Of a DNA stretch of 27,518 nt, positions 9,201 to 16,459 are shown piece by piece (position 1 is the stretch's first letter; the number at the start of each line of letters is the position of its first letter). Below the pieces are notes generated by a model, which worked only from the letters and a program-made list of their open reading frames with translations, had not been told where the DNA came from and did not search any database. Origin of the DNA: Selenomonadaceae bacterium UBA2897 (GTDB lineage: Bacteria; Bacillota; Negativicutes; Selenomonadales; Selenomonadaceae); contig DEDT01000007.1 of the NCBI GenBank assembly GCA_002350105.1, positions 12,326 to 39,843 on the forward strand, written 5' to 3'. The translations under genes and the position numbers were made by a program.

Positions 9201-9278
9201 GCGACCGTGCTGACGTTGCTCGTGCTGCCGACCATGTATGCGGTGGCTTATCATGTGCAGCGCGAGGACGAGGCGTGA
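6225..9278 (+). CDS. RND-family efflux pump, inner-membrane permease (AcrB/TriC-like)
   Basis: At 1017 residues it is full length for the HAE-type RND family. The layout is one N-terminal helix, a large periplasmic loop, helices 2-7, a second periplasmic loop (about 555-860) and helices 8-12. The proton-relay pair on helix 4 is present: LLVDDAI with Asp401 and Asp402. On helix 10 the position matching AcrB Lys940 is an Arg (MIIRNSVILIDQ, Arg925), a version I associate with TriC-type pumps. Its start codon overlaps the adaptor stop. Together with that adaptor it should export hydrophobic or amphiphilic compounds across the outer membrane using proton-motive force. The substrates cannot be read from sequence. 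Confidence 0.94.
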   Translation: MRNLTEVSLRNKGLVWYFIIVVFLAGIFCYFKLGRMEDPQFTVRQMVVSVAWPGATAAQVEEQVTDKLEKKIQDTPGLDYVTSQSRPGQAVIYVNLRQDLPKSQIRPTWRDVRNFCEDIKKDLPDGTVGPFYNDRFDDVYGSIYAITGDGYSYEEMRERAEKIRRMILDVKSVQKVELLGVQPEKVYVEVEQAKLASLGISPQVIANALKTQNEMTPSGSVETQSDDVYLRVTGIFDDVDAIRETPINANGHIFRLGDIAKVERRTQDPPEPKMFYNGEPAVGIAVSMEKGGNILQLGQDLHALTTKVQQEMPLGLEIHRVSDQPSVVDNSIHDFVKTLLEAVVIVLAVSFLSLGFRTGLVVAGCIPLVLTGVFVAMYLLGIDLHKVSLGSLIIALGLLVDDAIIAVEMMSVKLEMGLNRFDAACYAFRATAKPMLTGTLITCSGFIPVAFANGMASEFCQALFPVISIALLLSWIVSVMVAPLYGTYLIKVEVKRDDSGKIDPYQSKFYVWFRAVLNWFLMHRRIVIAGTVVLFALSLFMMKFIKQEFFPPSLRPEIIVEMRLPEGSSLEATQAEADRMATFLQQHEGEIDNYSYYVGEGAPRFVLTTEPVLPQNNYAQFVVVAKEADKRDALTQSIREELAEAFPNVRSNIKFIQTGPPADYPLMLRVSGYDKDKVRDLANEVADQIAADSNVYDVNLDWNEKSKVVHLELDQDKLRSLGVSSQAVAQTLYTEVTGAQAAQFYTGDRTIDIDLRLVPEDREDLSQLQNLPIYLGKAGYVPLQQIAKISYQAEEGLIKRRDLKPTITVRANIKSGTANDATQKAYDATAQLRQSLPMGYGIEPDGSLEDSNESMGYLMVPIPAMVLIIMTLLMFQLRSAKQMVLTLLTAPLGLIGVAWGMLLTDKAMGFVAILGVLALFGMIIRNSVILIDQIQKHLAEGEQPWDAIVDSAVLRFRPIMLTAAAAILGMVPLMPSTFWGPMAVAIASGLLVATVLTLLVLPTMYAVAYHVQREDEA

Positions 9279-9314
9279 GCCTTGCCAGTCCGGTTGTTAA
9301 GGTATATCATAGAG

Positions 9315-9336
9315 GCAAAAGATCGATTTTGCTTTT
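9315..9336 (+). terminator. weak intrinsic terminator after RND pump
   Basis: A 6-bp A/T-biased stem (GCAAAA / TTTTGC, loop GATCGA) is followed by TTTT. It is weak, so some read-through into the next gene is possible; I saw no convincing promoter in 9279-9363. Confidence 0.4.
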
Positions 9337-9363
9337 CATCGGATATAGCGGGGAGGGATACGT

Positions 9364-10086
9364 ATGTTGGCAGGTGTTTTTCCACCCATTGCGGCAGACT
9401 TGCTGATTCTATTGAGCGTGGCGCTGGGTATCATCGCGTTGATCGGTGCGGCCTGGGTCATCTCGCAGCAGCGGCAGATTCATGAGGATGTGCAGAAAAT
9501 TGCGGGGCTGGAAATGGCTGTGCACAAGCTGCAAAAAGAGGTAGAGGCATTGCAGCATCAGGTACAGCCGCCAAAGGCGGCCGCCCCTGCCCCTGCTCCG
9601 TCGCCGCAGGCACCGGGCGGCACGCCGCTCTCACAGCCCATGCGTGCGCAGCAGCCGTGGGCCGCGATGCTGCAGGACTACAACAGCCTTGCCGCCAGCA
9701 TGAAAGCCCCACGCGCCGAGGAGGCCTGCACGGCCTTCGTGGCGAAATACCACATCCAGCTGCTCACGACGACGGAGCACAAGGTGCAGGGCACGGACGG
9801 CAAGCTCGTGCCGCAGTTCGTGCTGGCCGTGACGCTGAACGATAGTACCTACTGGGGCTGGGTTCTGCCCGGGCAGCCAGAGAAGGCCGTCGTCGTGCCG
9901 AATCCCCTGCACGGCTACGATCAGCAGCTGCACGAAGAGGGCGGTATGAAAGAGACATTCGCCTCCAACTATGAGACTGGGAGTTATACGGAGTTGACGG
10001 TGAAATTGCCGGCAGAGTTCCGCATTGCGGATAAGACCTGGCTCATTCAGCAGCCAGGCGTGCTGCGCGTAAACGGCACCAAATAA
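9364..10086 (+). CDS. uncharacterised membrane-anchored coiled-coil protein
   Basis: The protein has 240 residues; ATG 9364 is 6 bases after GGGAGGG. The N-terminus has a single hydrophobic helix (about 11-34), then a coiled coil with heptad-like Leu/Val/Ile spacing (QIHEDVQKIAGLEMAVHKL, about 38-65). An Ala/Pro linker follows (about 69-90), and then a C-terminal domain of about 140 residues containing TYWGWVLPGQPEKAVVVPNP and GVLRVNG. That domain looks beta-rich and may be a variant of a bacterial SH3-like or small-barrel fold, but I do not recognise it. It lies between the RND operon and a strong terminator, so it may be the last gene of that operon or a single-gene unit. Function unknown. 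Confidence 0.8.
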   Translation: MLAGVFPPIAADLLILLSVALGIIALIGAAWVISQQRQIHEDVQKIAGLEMAVHKLQKEVEALQHQVQPPKAAAPAPAPSPQAPGGTPLSQPMRAQQPWAAMLQDYNSLAASMKAPRAEEACTAFVAKYHIQLLTTTEHKVQGTDGKLVPQFVLAVTLNDSTYWGWVLPGQPEKAVVVPNPLHGYDQQLHEEGGMKETFASNYETGSYTELTVKLPAEFRIADKTWLIQQPGVLRVNGTK

Positions 10087-10103
10087 GGAACAAGACAGAC
10101 CAG

Positions 10104-10152
10104 CAGGGTCAGACGGGCGGCAGTGATGCCGTCTGCCCGGCCCTGTTTTTTT
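10104..10152 (+). terminator. long intrinsic terminator
   Basis: A 19-position stem has two A-C mismatches and three G-T wobbles, arms 10104-10122 and 10127-10145 around a GTGA loop, and is followed by seven T residues. Confidence 0.88.
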
Positions 10153-10172
10153 GTATTCATGGGGTTTACAGG

Positions 10173-10201
10173 TTTACAATTCTAAAAAAAATCGCTATAA
10201 T
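10173..10201 (+). promoter_or_regulatory. sigma-70-type promoter of OPT transporter gene
   Basis: TTTACA (10173-10178) and TATAAT (10196-10201) have the ideal 17-bp spacing. The predicted start is near 10208. Confidence 0.88.
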
Positions 10202-10215
10202 ATAACTTGTGCTAT

Positions 10216-10236
10216 GTTTGTACTGAGTGTACAAAC
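10216..10236 (+). promoter_or_regulatory. operator-like palindrome in OPT leader
   Basis: Perfect 8-bp arms (GTTTGTAC and GTACAAAC) flank a 5-base centre, starting about 8 bases after the predicted transcription start. It has no T run, so it is not a terminator. The position fits a repressor site; I cannot name the regulator. Confidence 0.65.
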
Positions 10237-10271
10237 GACCAAAAAGTATTTTACAGGAGGAGTTTTCGAAC

Positions 10272-12302
10272 ATGAAAACGGAACAGAATGAGTTCATGCA
10301 GCACGAGCTGAGGCTGCCTGAGCTCACGGTCCGCGGTATGCTTCTCGGTGCCTTGCTGACGGTTATCTTCACGGCATCGAATGTATACCTCGGCCTGAAG
10401 GTCGGCCTGACCTTCTCGTCGGCTATCCCGGCGGCTGTCATCTCGATGGCGGTGCTGAAGATGGCCAAGGACTCCAACATCCTGGAGAACAACATGGTGC
10501 AGACGCAGGCATCGGCAGCGGGGACACTGTCGGCCATCATCTTCATCATTCCAGGTATGTTGATGATCGGTTACTGGCAGGGCTTCCAGTTCTGGCAGAC
10601 GCTGCTGGTCTCAGCCTGCGGCGGCTGCCTGGGCGTGCTCTTCACCATCCCGCTGCGCCGTGCGATGGTCGTGCATAGCGACCTCGCTTACCCGGAGGGC
10701 GTGGCTGCTGCTGAGATTCTGAAGGTCGGCAGCAGCAGCCAGGAGGAGAAGGAGCAGGCTGGCGGCAGCGGTCTGAAGGAGATTTTCTCGGGCGGCATTA
10801 TCGCAGGCCTCGTGGCCCTCTGCTCCAGCGGCTTCCATGTGCTGGGCTCCGGCCTCTCGCTGTGGTTCCACGTGGGCCGCGGCATGACGCAGTTCCCGAT
10901 CGGCTATTCCTCGGCACTTGTGGGTGCGGGCTACCTCATCGGTATCGCCTCCGGCCTTTCGATGCTCGTCGGTATTCTCATCGCCTGGGCGGGTTTCGTG
11001 CCGTTCTTCACGATTACGGGCACGGTGCCTGACGGCATGGCATTGCAGAAATTCGCCGGTGTGGTCTATCAGGACAAGGTTCGTCTCATCGGTGCCGGTG
11101 CCATGGGCGTCGCGGCCATCTGGACGCTGATCACGCTCGCGTGCCCGGTCATCGACGGCGTGAAGGAATCCCTGGCCGCCGTGCGCATGCCGGATGCCGA
11201 TAAGGGCAAGCATCGCATGGATATCGATATGTCCGTCAAGAGCGTCGGCCTCGTCTTTGCGGTGACGACGCTCGGCCTGCTCGGTGTGTTCTACGCTTTC
11301 GTGAGCCCGGAAGGCCTTCCCATGGCCCAGAACCTCACTTTCGTCATCGTGGGCGTCGGCGTCGCCGTGCTCATGGGCTTCTTCGTGGCTGCGGCTTGCG
11401 CCTACATGGCCGGCCTCGTCGGTACGTCTTCCAGCCCGATTTCGGGCATCGGCATCCTGGGCATCATCGTGGCTTCGCTCGTGATGTATGCGCTGTGCTC
11501 GGCTTTCGGCATCTTCAGCCTGCCGGGCGGCGAGAAGTTCGCCACGGCTACGGCCATCTTTACGACGTCCATCATCATGGCTATCGCCTGCATCTCGAAC
11601 GATAACATGCAGGATCTCAAGACGGGCTATCTCGTCGGTGCTACGCCGTGGCGTCAGCAGGTCGCCCTGCTTCTTGGCTGCCTCGTCGGCGCTCTCGTCA
11701 TCGCACCGGTACTGAACCTGCTCTATGAAGCCTACGGCTTCCCCGGCGCACTGCCGCGTCCGGACATGGATCCGTCGCAGGCTCTGGCTGCGCCGCAGGC
11801 CGCCCTCATGACGACCATCGCGCAGGGTATTTTCTCCAGCAACCTGGCCTGGGAGTACATCTACATCGGTCTCGGCCTGGGCGTGGTGCTCGTCATCATC
11901 GACCAGTTGCTGAAGCGCAACACGAAGAGCCTCTGCATGCCGCCGCTCGCCGTCGGCATGGGCATTTACCTGCCGCCCTCCGTGCAGACCCCGCTCGTCA
12001 TCGGCGCGGTCATGGGCTATTTCATCAACAAGGGTATCAAGTCCTCCAAGGGTGAGAAAGCTCTCGCGGCCGCTAAGCGCCGCGGCACGCTCTTTGCCTC
12101 GGGCCTGATCGTCGGTGAGTCCATCATCGGTGTGCTCATGGCTGCTATCATCGTCATCTCGCTCTCCAGCGGTGGCAGTGATGATCCGCTGGGCCTCGTC
12201 GGCAAGGATTTCGCCGATACGGCTGAGTGGCTGGGCCTCGCGGTATTCCTCATCGTCCTGGGCATCTTCACGAGGATCGTCAAGGGTGGCAAGGAAGCCT
12301 GA
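10272..12302 (+). CDS. OPT-family oligopeptide transporter
   Basis: The protein has 676 residues from ATG 10272, 9 bases after AGGAGGAG; an upstream in-frame GTG at 10227 falls inside the operator palindrome and is rejected. The N-terminus LPELTVRGMLLGALLTVIFTA followed by NVYLGLKVGLTFSSAIPAAV is the hallmark of bacterial OPT proteins. About 14-16 hydrophobic segments follow, including GTSSSPISGIGILGI in the middle and GYFINKGI near the end. Members import oligopeptides or metal-chelate complexes with protons. The single-gene unit has its own promoter, palindromic operator and terminator, so it is regulated apart from its neighbours. The substrate is not deducible; peptide uptake suits a peptide- and aspartate-using anaerobe. 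Confidence 0.94.
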   Translation: MKTEQNEFMQHELRLPELTVRGMLLGALLTVIFTASNVYLGLKVGLTFSSAIPAAVISMAVLKMAKDSNILENNMVQTQASAAGTLSAIIFIIPGMLMIGYWQGFQFWQTLLVSACGGCLGVLFTIPLRRAMVVHSDLAYPEGVAAAEILKVGSSSQEEKEQAGGSGLKEIFSGGIIAGLVALCSSGFHVLGSGLSLWFHVGRGMTQFPIGYSSALVGAGYLIGIASGLSMLVGILIAWAGFVPFFTITGTVPDGMALQKFAGVVYQDKVRLIGAGAMGVAAIWTLITLACPVIDGVKESLAAVRMPDADKGKHRMDIDMSVKSVGLVFAVTTLGLLGVFYAFVSPEGLPMAQNLTFVIVGVGVAVLMGFFVAAACAYMAGLVGTSSSPISGIGILGIIVASLVMYALCSAFGIFSLPGGEKFATATAIFTTSIIMAIACISNDNMQDLKTGYLVGATPWRQQVALLLGCLVGALVIAPVLNLLYEAYGFPGALPRPDMDPSQALAAPQAALMTTIAQGIFSSNLAWEYIYIGLGLGVVLVIIDQLLKRNTKSLCMPPLAVGMGIYLPPSVQTPLVIGAVMGYFINKGIKSSKGEKALAAAKRRGTLFASGLIVGESIIGVLMAAIIVISLSSGGSDDPLGLVGKDFADTAEWLGLAVFLIVLGIFTRIVKGGKEA

Positions 12303-12334
12303 GATTAAACGCCAGACAATTTACATGGCATGAA

Positions 12335-12370
12335 AAAAGGGCCGGTTCCCTCATGGGAACCGGCCCTTTT
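12335..12370. terminator. bidirectional terminator between OPT gene and convergent PRC-barrel gene
   Basis: A perfect 16-bp stem (12335-12350 with 12355-12370, loop TCAT) begins with four A and ends with four T residues, so it serves both strands. It lies 32 bases after the OPT stop and 19 bases beyond the minus-strand stop. Confidence 0.93.
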
Positions 12371-12389
12371 GTATATCTGATATTGTGAA

Positions 12390-13331
12390 TTACTGGATGT
12401 TCATCAGGAGATCCATCTGCTTCTTGCCCAGCTGAGCTTTCTGCAGGACTTCCTCGGTGATTTCCTGGCCTGCCTCGACGATAACGATGCCGTTATCCAT
12501 CTTCAGCGTGCGGCCGGCTTTCTTGCCCAGCAGGAAACGGCGCTGGCGCTCATCCAGCTTGATTTCCTTGTGCTGTTCCCTGGCTGCCGGAGCAGCGGGA
12601 GCGGCTTTCGGGGCCTCAGCCTTCGGCGCGGGTTTTACTTCTGCCTTGGGCTCGGCTTTCGGAGCTTCGGCCGGCTTGTCGGCCGGTTTTTCCTCAGCTT
12701 TCGCTGCCGGGGCAGCGGGCTTTTCCTCTTCCTTTACCGGCTTGACCTCGGGCTCAGCCTTCGGTGCGGGAGCCGGTGCTGGTTTTTCCTCGGCTTTGGG
12801 CGCTGGAGCAGCGGGGGCTGCTGGTGCCTCTGCCTTGGCGGGCTCAGGCGTTAAAGTTTTTTTTTGCGCACCGTCCGGGTCGATCACCGTGACCTGCTTA
12901 CCGAAGATGTAGATCTGGTCAGCCGTGGCTTCGCTGGCAGAGCCGTCCGGTGCCGTGATCTCGCATTTCTCGATGGTGCCGTTATCGCCGATGAAGAGCT
13001 CCGAAACCTTGCCCTGGATGGTACCGGATTTCGTGATGGCTTTCGTGCCGATGATGCGGATGTTGTCCACGAGCATCTGCTCGTAGTCGCCGGCATCATC
13101 CAGCGTCTTGATCTTCTTGCTGTCCGTGACCGTGACGGCGTCCTCGCCGATGGCGATGACATCTTCATACGGGATCAGCTTGACGCCGCGGTACCAGTCC
13201 TCATCCTCGATGGTGATAGCGGCGACTTTGCCCTGCTTCGCATCGATGACGAGCGTCTTGCTCATGCCGAGTTCGCGGCCTTCGGTGATGCTGATGACCG
13301 GCAGGCCCAGGATTTCTACACTTTTCTTCAT
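12390..13331 (-). CDS. PRC-barrel domain protein with Ala/Pro/Lys-rich linker
   Basis: The protein has 313 residues; the minus-strand ATG at 13331 follows GGGGGAG. Residues 1-75 form a PRC-barrel (start KKSVEILGLPVISITEGRE, then GKVAAITIEDEDWYRG). A second copy covers about 85-155 (NIRIIGTKAITKSGTIQGKV). Then come about 100 residues of Ala/Pro/Lys/Glu repeats (PAPKAEEKPA type) and a conserved-looking C-terminal segment with RQRRFLLGKKAGRTLKMDNG and VEAGQEITEEVL. PRC-barrels are small beta-barrels found in RimM and photosynthetic reaction-centre H subunits; they bind RNA or protein partners. No signal peptide is seen, so it is probably cytoplasmic. It is the second gene of a minus-strand operon, 23 bases after the repeat-rich membrane protein gene, and shares similar linker composition with it. 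Its role is unknown. Confidence 0.88.
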   Translation of the reverse strand: MKKSVEILGLPVISITEGRELGMSKTLVIDAKQGKVAAITIEDEDWYRGVKLIPYEDVIAIGEDAVTVTDSKKIKTLDDAGDYEQMLVDNIRIIGTKAITKSGTIQGKVSELFIGDNGTIEKCEITAPDGSASEATADQIYIFGKQVTVIDPDGAQKKTLTPEPAKAEAPAAPAAPAPKAEEKPAPAPAPKAEPEVKPVKEEEKPAAPAAKAEEKPADKPAEAPKAEPKAEVKPAPKAEAPKAAPAAPAAREQHKEIKLDERQRRFLLGKKAGRTLKMDNGIVIVEAGQEITEEVLQKAQLGKKQMDLLMNIQ

Positions 13332-13354
13332 ACTTACTCCCCCAAATCAGGATT

Positions 13355-14497
13355 TCATGCCTGGCCATGCAGGTCGGCCTGCTCGGCCGCCTGCAGCCAG
13401 TCCGCCGGAATCTCCGGGAACGGCGTGGCTTCGGCGTGATGTTTGGCTAATATATGCTGAACGCGGCGCAGGTAGTCAAGTGTTTCCTGGAACTTGGCTG
13501 CCATGACCGTGTTACCGGCAATCATAGGCTGTTGCAGCGCCTTTTCATAGGTGTTGATGGCCGCATCGTAGGCGGCGCAGTCTTTATAGATGTTGGCCAG
13601 CTCGACGACGAGGAATGGCCAGTAGTCATCGCCTGCATAGCGCGCGGTGGCCTGCTGGTATAGGTAGAGTGCATCGCCCTGCGCCAGCTTGTCCGCATAG
13701 GCGATGTCCAGCAGGGCGTCGAGTGAGTCGGCGGCACCGATCCTGGCGGCAAAGGCCGCTGCAGGCTCGGGCAGCCTGACTGGCTGCGGCTTCTGCACTG
13801 GTGCGGGATTTTGCTTCGGCTTCGGTGCAGGTTTCGCCGTCGGCTCGGGCTTCGGTTCTGCCTTTTGTGCGGGTTTGGCCATTGGCTCGGGTTTCGGCTC
13901 CGCCTTTGGTGCAGGCTTGGCCACCGGCTCGGGCTTCGGCTCCGCCTTTGGTGCAGGCTTGACCACCGGCTCGGGTTTCGGCTCCGCCTTTGGTGCAGGC
14001 TTGACTGCAGGCTCGGGCTTCGGCTCTGCCTTGGCTGTTGGCTCGGGCTTCGGTTCCACATCTGGCGCAGATTTGACCGTTGCTTCGTGCTTTACCTCAG
14101 GCACTGGCCCGGGCGCGGCGGAGAATTCTTCCGCCGGCTTCGCCGGTACGGTTTCTGTGCTGGCCTCCGGTTCTGTTGCTTTGACGGCCTGTACAACTGG
14201 TGCAGGCTCGGCAGCCTTGGTGGCTTTGGCGGCCTGCGCCGCCTCGCGGCGCAGCAGGCGCTCATTGTAGAGCGTGACACAGCCGGCGGCGATGAGCACG
14301 AGCCCCCCGAGCCGCAGATAGTGACTGCGGTCGAGATACGGCGAGATCAGGATGATGGCACCGTTGATCGCGAAGGACACGAGGGCGCAGAGCACGAGCG
14401 AGGAACGCTTGAGCCCGATGCCGAAGTGCTGGCAGAGATAGTCGATGACAAAAATGGTGATGGCCATGATGCCGGCCGCAGCCAGGATGAACGTCAT
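13355..14497 (-). CDS. membrane protein with tandem Lys-Pro-Glu-Pro repeats and TPR-like C-terminus
   Basis: The protein has 380 residues; the minus-strand ATG at 14497 follows AAGGAG with 8-base spacing. Three hydrophobic helices occupy about 1-80. A long linker (about 85-245) then contains four to five tandem copies of a 14-residue unit of the form KPAPKAEPKPEPVA. The C-terminal 130 residues are alpha-helical with TPR-like features (ALYLYQQATARYAGDD, ELANIYKDCAAYDAAINTYEKAL). Pro/Lys/Glu linkers of this kind, as in TonB, form stiff extended tethers. The protein may hold a TPR module away from the membrane; which side it faces is not certain. It is operonic with the PRC-barrel gene. No family is recognised. 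Confidence 0.85.
   Translation of the reverse strand: MTFILAAAGIMAITIFVIDYLCQHFGIGLKRSSLVLCALVSFAINGAIILISPYLDRSHYLRLGGLVLIAAGCVTLYNERLLRREAAQAAKATKAAEPAPVVQAVKATEPEASTETVPAKPAEEFSAAPGPVPEVKHEATVKSAPDVEPKPEPTAKAEPKPEPAVKPAPKAEPKPEPVVKPAPKAEPKPEPVAKPAPKAEPKPEPMAKPAQKAEPKPEPTAKPAPKPKQNPAPVQKPQPVRLPEPAAAFAARIGAADSLDALLDIAYADKLAQGDALYLYQQATARYAGDDYWPFLVVELANIYKDCAAYDAAINTYEKALQQPMIAGNTVMAAKFQETLDYLRRVQHILAKHHAEATPFPEIPADWLQAAEQADLHGQA
13836..14003. repeat. 42-bp in-frame tandem repeat
   Basis: Four adjacent 42-bp units (13836-13877, 13878-13919, 13920-13961, 13962-14003) are nearly identical, with degenerate copies continuing to about 14055. Each encodes one 14-residue Lys/Pro/Glu unit. The near identity of the middle units suggests recent expansion, and the copy number is likely to vary between strains. 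Confidence 0.9.
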
Positions 14498-14595
14498 AGT
14501 GCCAACTCCTTCTCATCATACGATACCTTTACTTTATTCGCCACAGATACGGAGAAATCCTGCTATTTAGGCGGATTTCACACTTATCTACTAAA

Positions 14596-14625
14596 TTTAT
14601 AGCACCAAATGGGACGTATGGCAAA
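14596..14625 (-). promoter_or_regulatory. candidate promoter of the minus-strand repeat-protein operon
   Basis: On the minus strand, TTTGCC (14620-14625) and TATAAA (14596-14601) are separated by 18 bp. The leader to the ATG at 14497 would be about 90 bases. Confidence 0.5.
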
Positions 14626-14651
14626 CTTTTTTAGCAATTTGCCGTTTTTGG

Positions 14652-14680
14652 CTGACTTTGACGGAGTTCTATAGTATAAT
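14652..14680 (+). promoter_or_regulatory. promoter of the HPr-domain sigma-54 activator gene
   Basis: A perfect TATAAT lies at 14675-14680 with a poor -35 (CTGACT, 14652-14657) at 17 bp. The predicted start near 14687 leaves a normal leader for the GTG start at 14753 but only about 12 bases for ATG 14699. Confidence 0.55.
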
Positions 14681-14752
14681 AGAGATGAATCCTCATGAAT
14701 GAATAGCAATCGCGGTGGCGCTTTCGGCGGCCGCACAAAGGAAGATGGGCTT

Positions 14753-16459
14753 GTGGGTATGATGGTTGAGCGCGAAGCGGTGATTCATAACGAGAGTGGC
14801 ATCCACGTCCGCGTGGCAGCCATGATCGTGCAGAAGGCCAGGGAACTCAGCCAGCAGTATGGCTGCACGTTCTTCATCCGCAATGCGCATAGTGAGCGCT
14901 GTGAGATGCACAGCCTCATGAAGCTCATCGCCCTGAAGGTCGGTGCGGGGGATTCCGTATTCGTCTCGGCCGAGGGCGGCGAGAATGAGGCCGCCGTGCA
15001 GGAGATGACAGATTTCCTCGAAGGTGATTTCGAGCTGCATGACCGCACGGAGGAGCGCAAGGTCGACCGTCTGCTGCATGAGAACGCCCTCATGCAGGAA
15101 CGACTGCAGATGATCCTGGAGGCCGTACAGGACGGTATCTGTGTCGTCGAGGCCACGGGCGAGGTTTCCTATGTGAATCCCTCGTACCTGCGCATCGTGC
15201 ACAAGACGCCTGAGATGGTCATCGGTCAGAATGTCTACGAGTCCGCGCCCCACGGCAATCGCTGCGGCGTGCTGAAGTCCGGCGTTGCGCGCATTGGCGT
15301 GCTCAGTCACAAGAAGGACGGCACGACGCTGGTCGCGAATGTTAACCCGATTTTTGTCGATGGCAAGATCGCTGGCGTCGTCTCTGTCGTCAAGGACATT
15401 ACGGAGATTCAGAACCTCATGCAGCGCCTCTCCCAGGTCTCCGCGAAGGCGGAGTATCTGGAGCAGGAGCTCCTGCGCACGAAGAAGACGGCCACGGCCT
15501 TTGCCAACTACATCGGCAAGAGTGGCAAGGTCGTCGATGTGCTGGCGCTGGCATCCAAGGCGGCGGATAGCTCGGCCACGGTGCTCGTGCGCGGCGAGAG
15601 CGGTACGGGCAAGGAGGTCATCGCCGAGGGCATCCACTACGCGAGCAAGCGTCGCCGTGGCCCCTTCATTCGCGTGAACTGCGGTGCCATCCCCGGCACT
15701 TTGCTGGAGTCCGAACTCTTCGGCCATGAGAAAGGGGCCTTCACGGGCGCTCTGAAACGCAAGCTGGGTAAGTTCGAGCTCGCGAACCACGGCACGATTC
15801 TCCTCGATGAGATCGCGGAGATGAACAAGAGTATGCAGGTCAAGCTGCTGCGCGTGCTGCAGCAGAAGGAGTTCGATCGTGTGGGCGGCGAGGAGACGAT
15901 TCACGTCGACGTGCGCGTCATCGCCGCGACGAATCGCGACCTCGAGGATATGGTGAAGAAAGGCGAGTTCCGTGAGGATCTCTACTACCGCCTGAATGTC
16001 ATTCCGATCATCCTGCCGCCCCTGCGGGAGCGCGTGGATGATATCCCGTTGCTCGTCGAACATTTTCTCGAGAAGATCAGCGCGGAGTCGGGCAAGGCGG
16101 TGCGCGGCATCACGCCGGAGGCGATGAACCTGCTCATGCACTACCGCTGGCCGGGTAACGTGCGCGAGTTGGAGAATGTCATGGAGCGCGTCATCACGCT
16201 CATGGATCAGGAGACGATCACGGTCTCAGCATTGCCTTCCTATATTAAGGGTGATGCCGCCGAGCAGGAGATGGGCGCCATGTCCGTGGCCATTGACAAG
16301 ACGGTGCTGCCCTGGCCGGAGTACGAGAAGAAGATCATCGCGAATGCGCTGGCACAGTGCGGCAGCTTCAATGCCGCCGCGAAGCAGCTGCAGCTCACCC
16401 ACAAGACCGTGGCGGCCAAGGCGAGGAAATATGGTTTGGTAAAAAATACCAAAGTGTAG
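14753..16459 (+). CDS. sigma-54-dependent activator with N-terminal HPr domain (HPr-PAS-AAA+-HTH)
   Basis: The protein has 568 residues from GTG 14753, 8 bases after AAAGGAAG; ATG 14699 would add 18 residues and ATG 14759 remove two. Domains in order: an HPr-like domain (about 5-90) with NESGIHVR, where His18 aligns with the phosphorylated His15 of HPr and Ser54 (MHSLMKL) with regulatory Ser46. A PAS domain (about 115-230, DGICVVEATGEVSYVNPSYL) is next. The AAA+ domain has Walker A GESGTGKE at 281-288, the sigma-54-contacting GAFTGA at 328-333, LLDEIAEM and RWPGNVREL. A Fis-type helix-turn-helix ends the protein (SFNAAAKQLQLTHKTVAAKARKYG). Such activators hydrolyse ATP to open sigma-54 promoters. 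The gene sits just upstream of ptsH, whose promoter is of sigma-54 type, so ptsHI is the likely target, with PTS phosphorylation as the likely signal (inference). Confidence 0.93.
   Translation: MGMMVEREAVIHNESGIHVRVAAMIVQKARELSQQYGCTFFIRNAHSERCEMHSLMKLIALKVGAGDSVFVSAEGGENEAAVQEMTDFLEGDFELHDRTEERKVDRLLHENALMQERLQMILEAVQDGICVVEATGEVSYVNPSYLRIVHKTPEMVIGQNVYESAPHGNRCGVLKSGVARIGVLSHKKDGTTLVANVNPIFVDGKIAGVVSVVKDITEIQNLMQRLSQVSAKAEYLEQELLRTKKTATAFANYIGKSGKVVDVLALASKAADSSATVLVRGESGTGKEVIAEGIHYASKRRRGPFIRVNCGAIPGTLLESELFGHEKGAFTGALKRKLGKFELANHGTILLDEIAEMNKSMQVKLLRVLQQKEFDRVGGEETIHVDVRVIAATNRDLEDMVKKGEFREDLYYRLNVIPIILPPLRERVDDIPLLVEHFLEKISAESGKAVRGITPEAMNLLMHYRWPGNVRELENVMERVITLMDQETITVSALPSYIKGDAAEQEMGAMSVAIDKTVLPWPEYEKKIIANALAQCGSFNAAAKQLQLTHKTVAAKARKYGLVKNTKV

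Noticed and set aside
13836..14055. Regular 42-bp repeats as a CRISPR array
   Set aside because: The units are directly adjacent with no unique spacers, lie in frame within a coding gene, and no cas genes are present.
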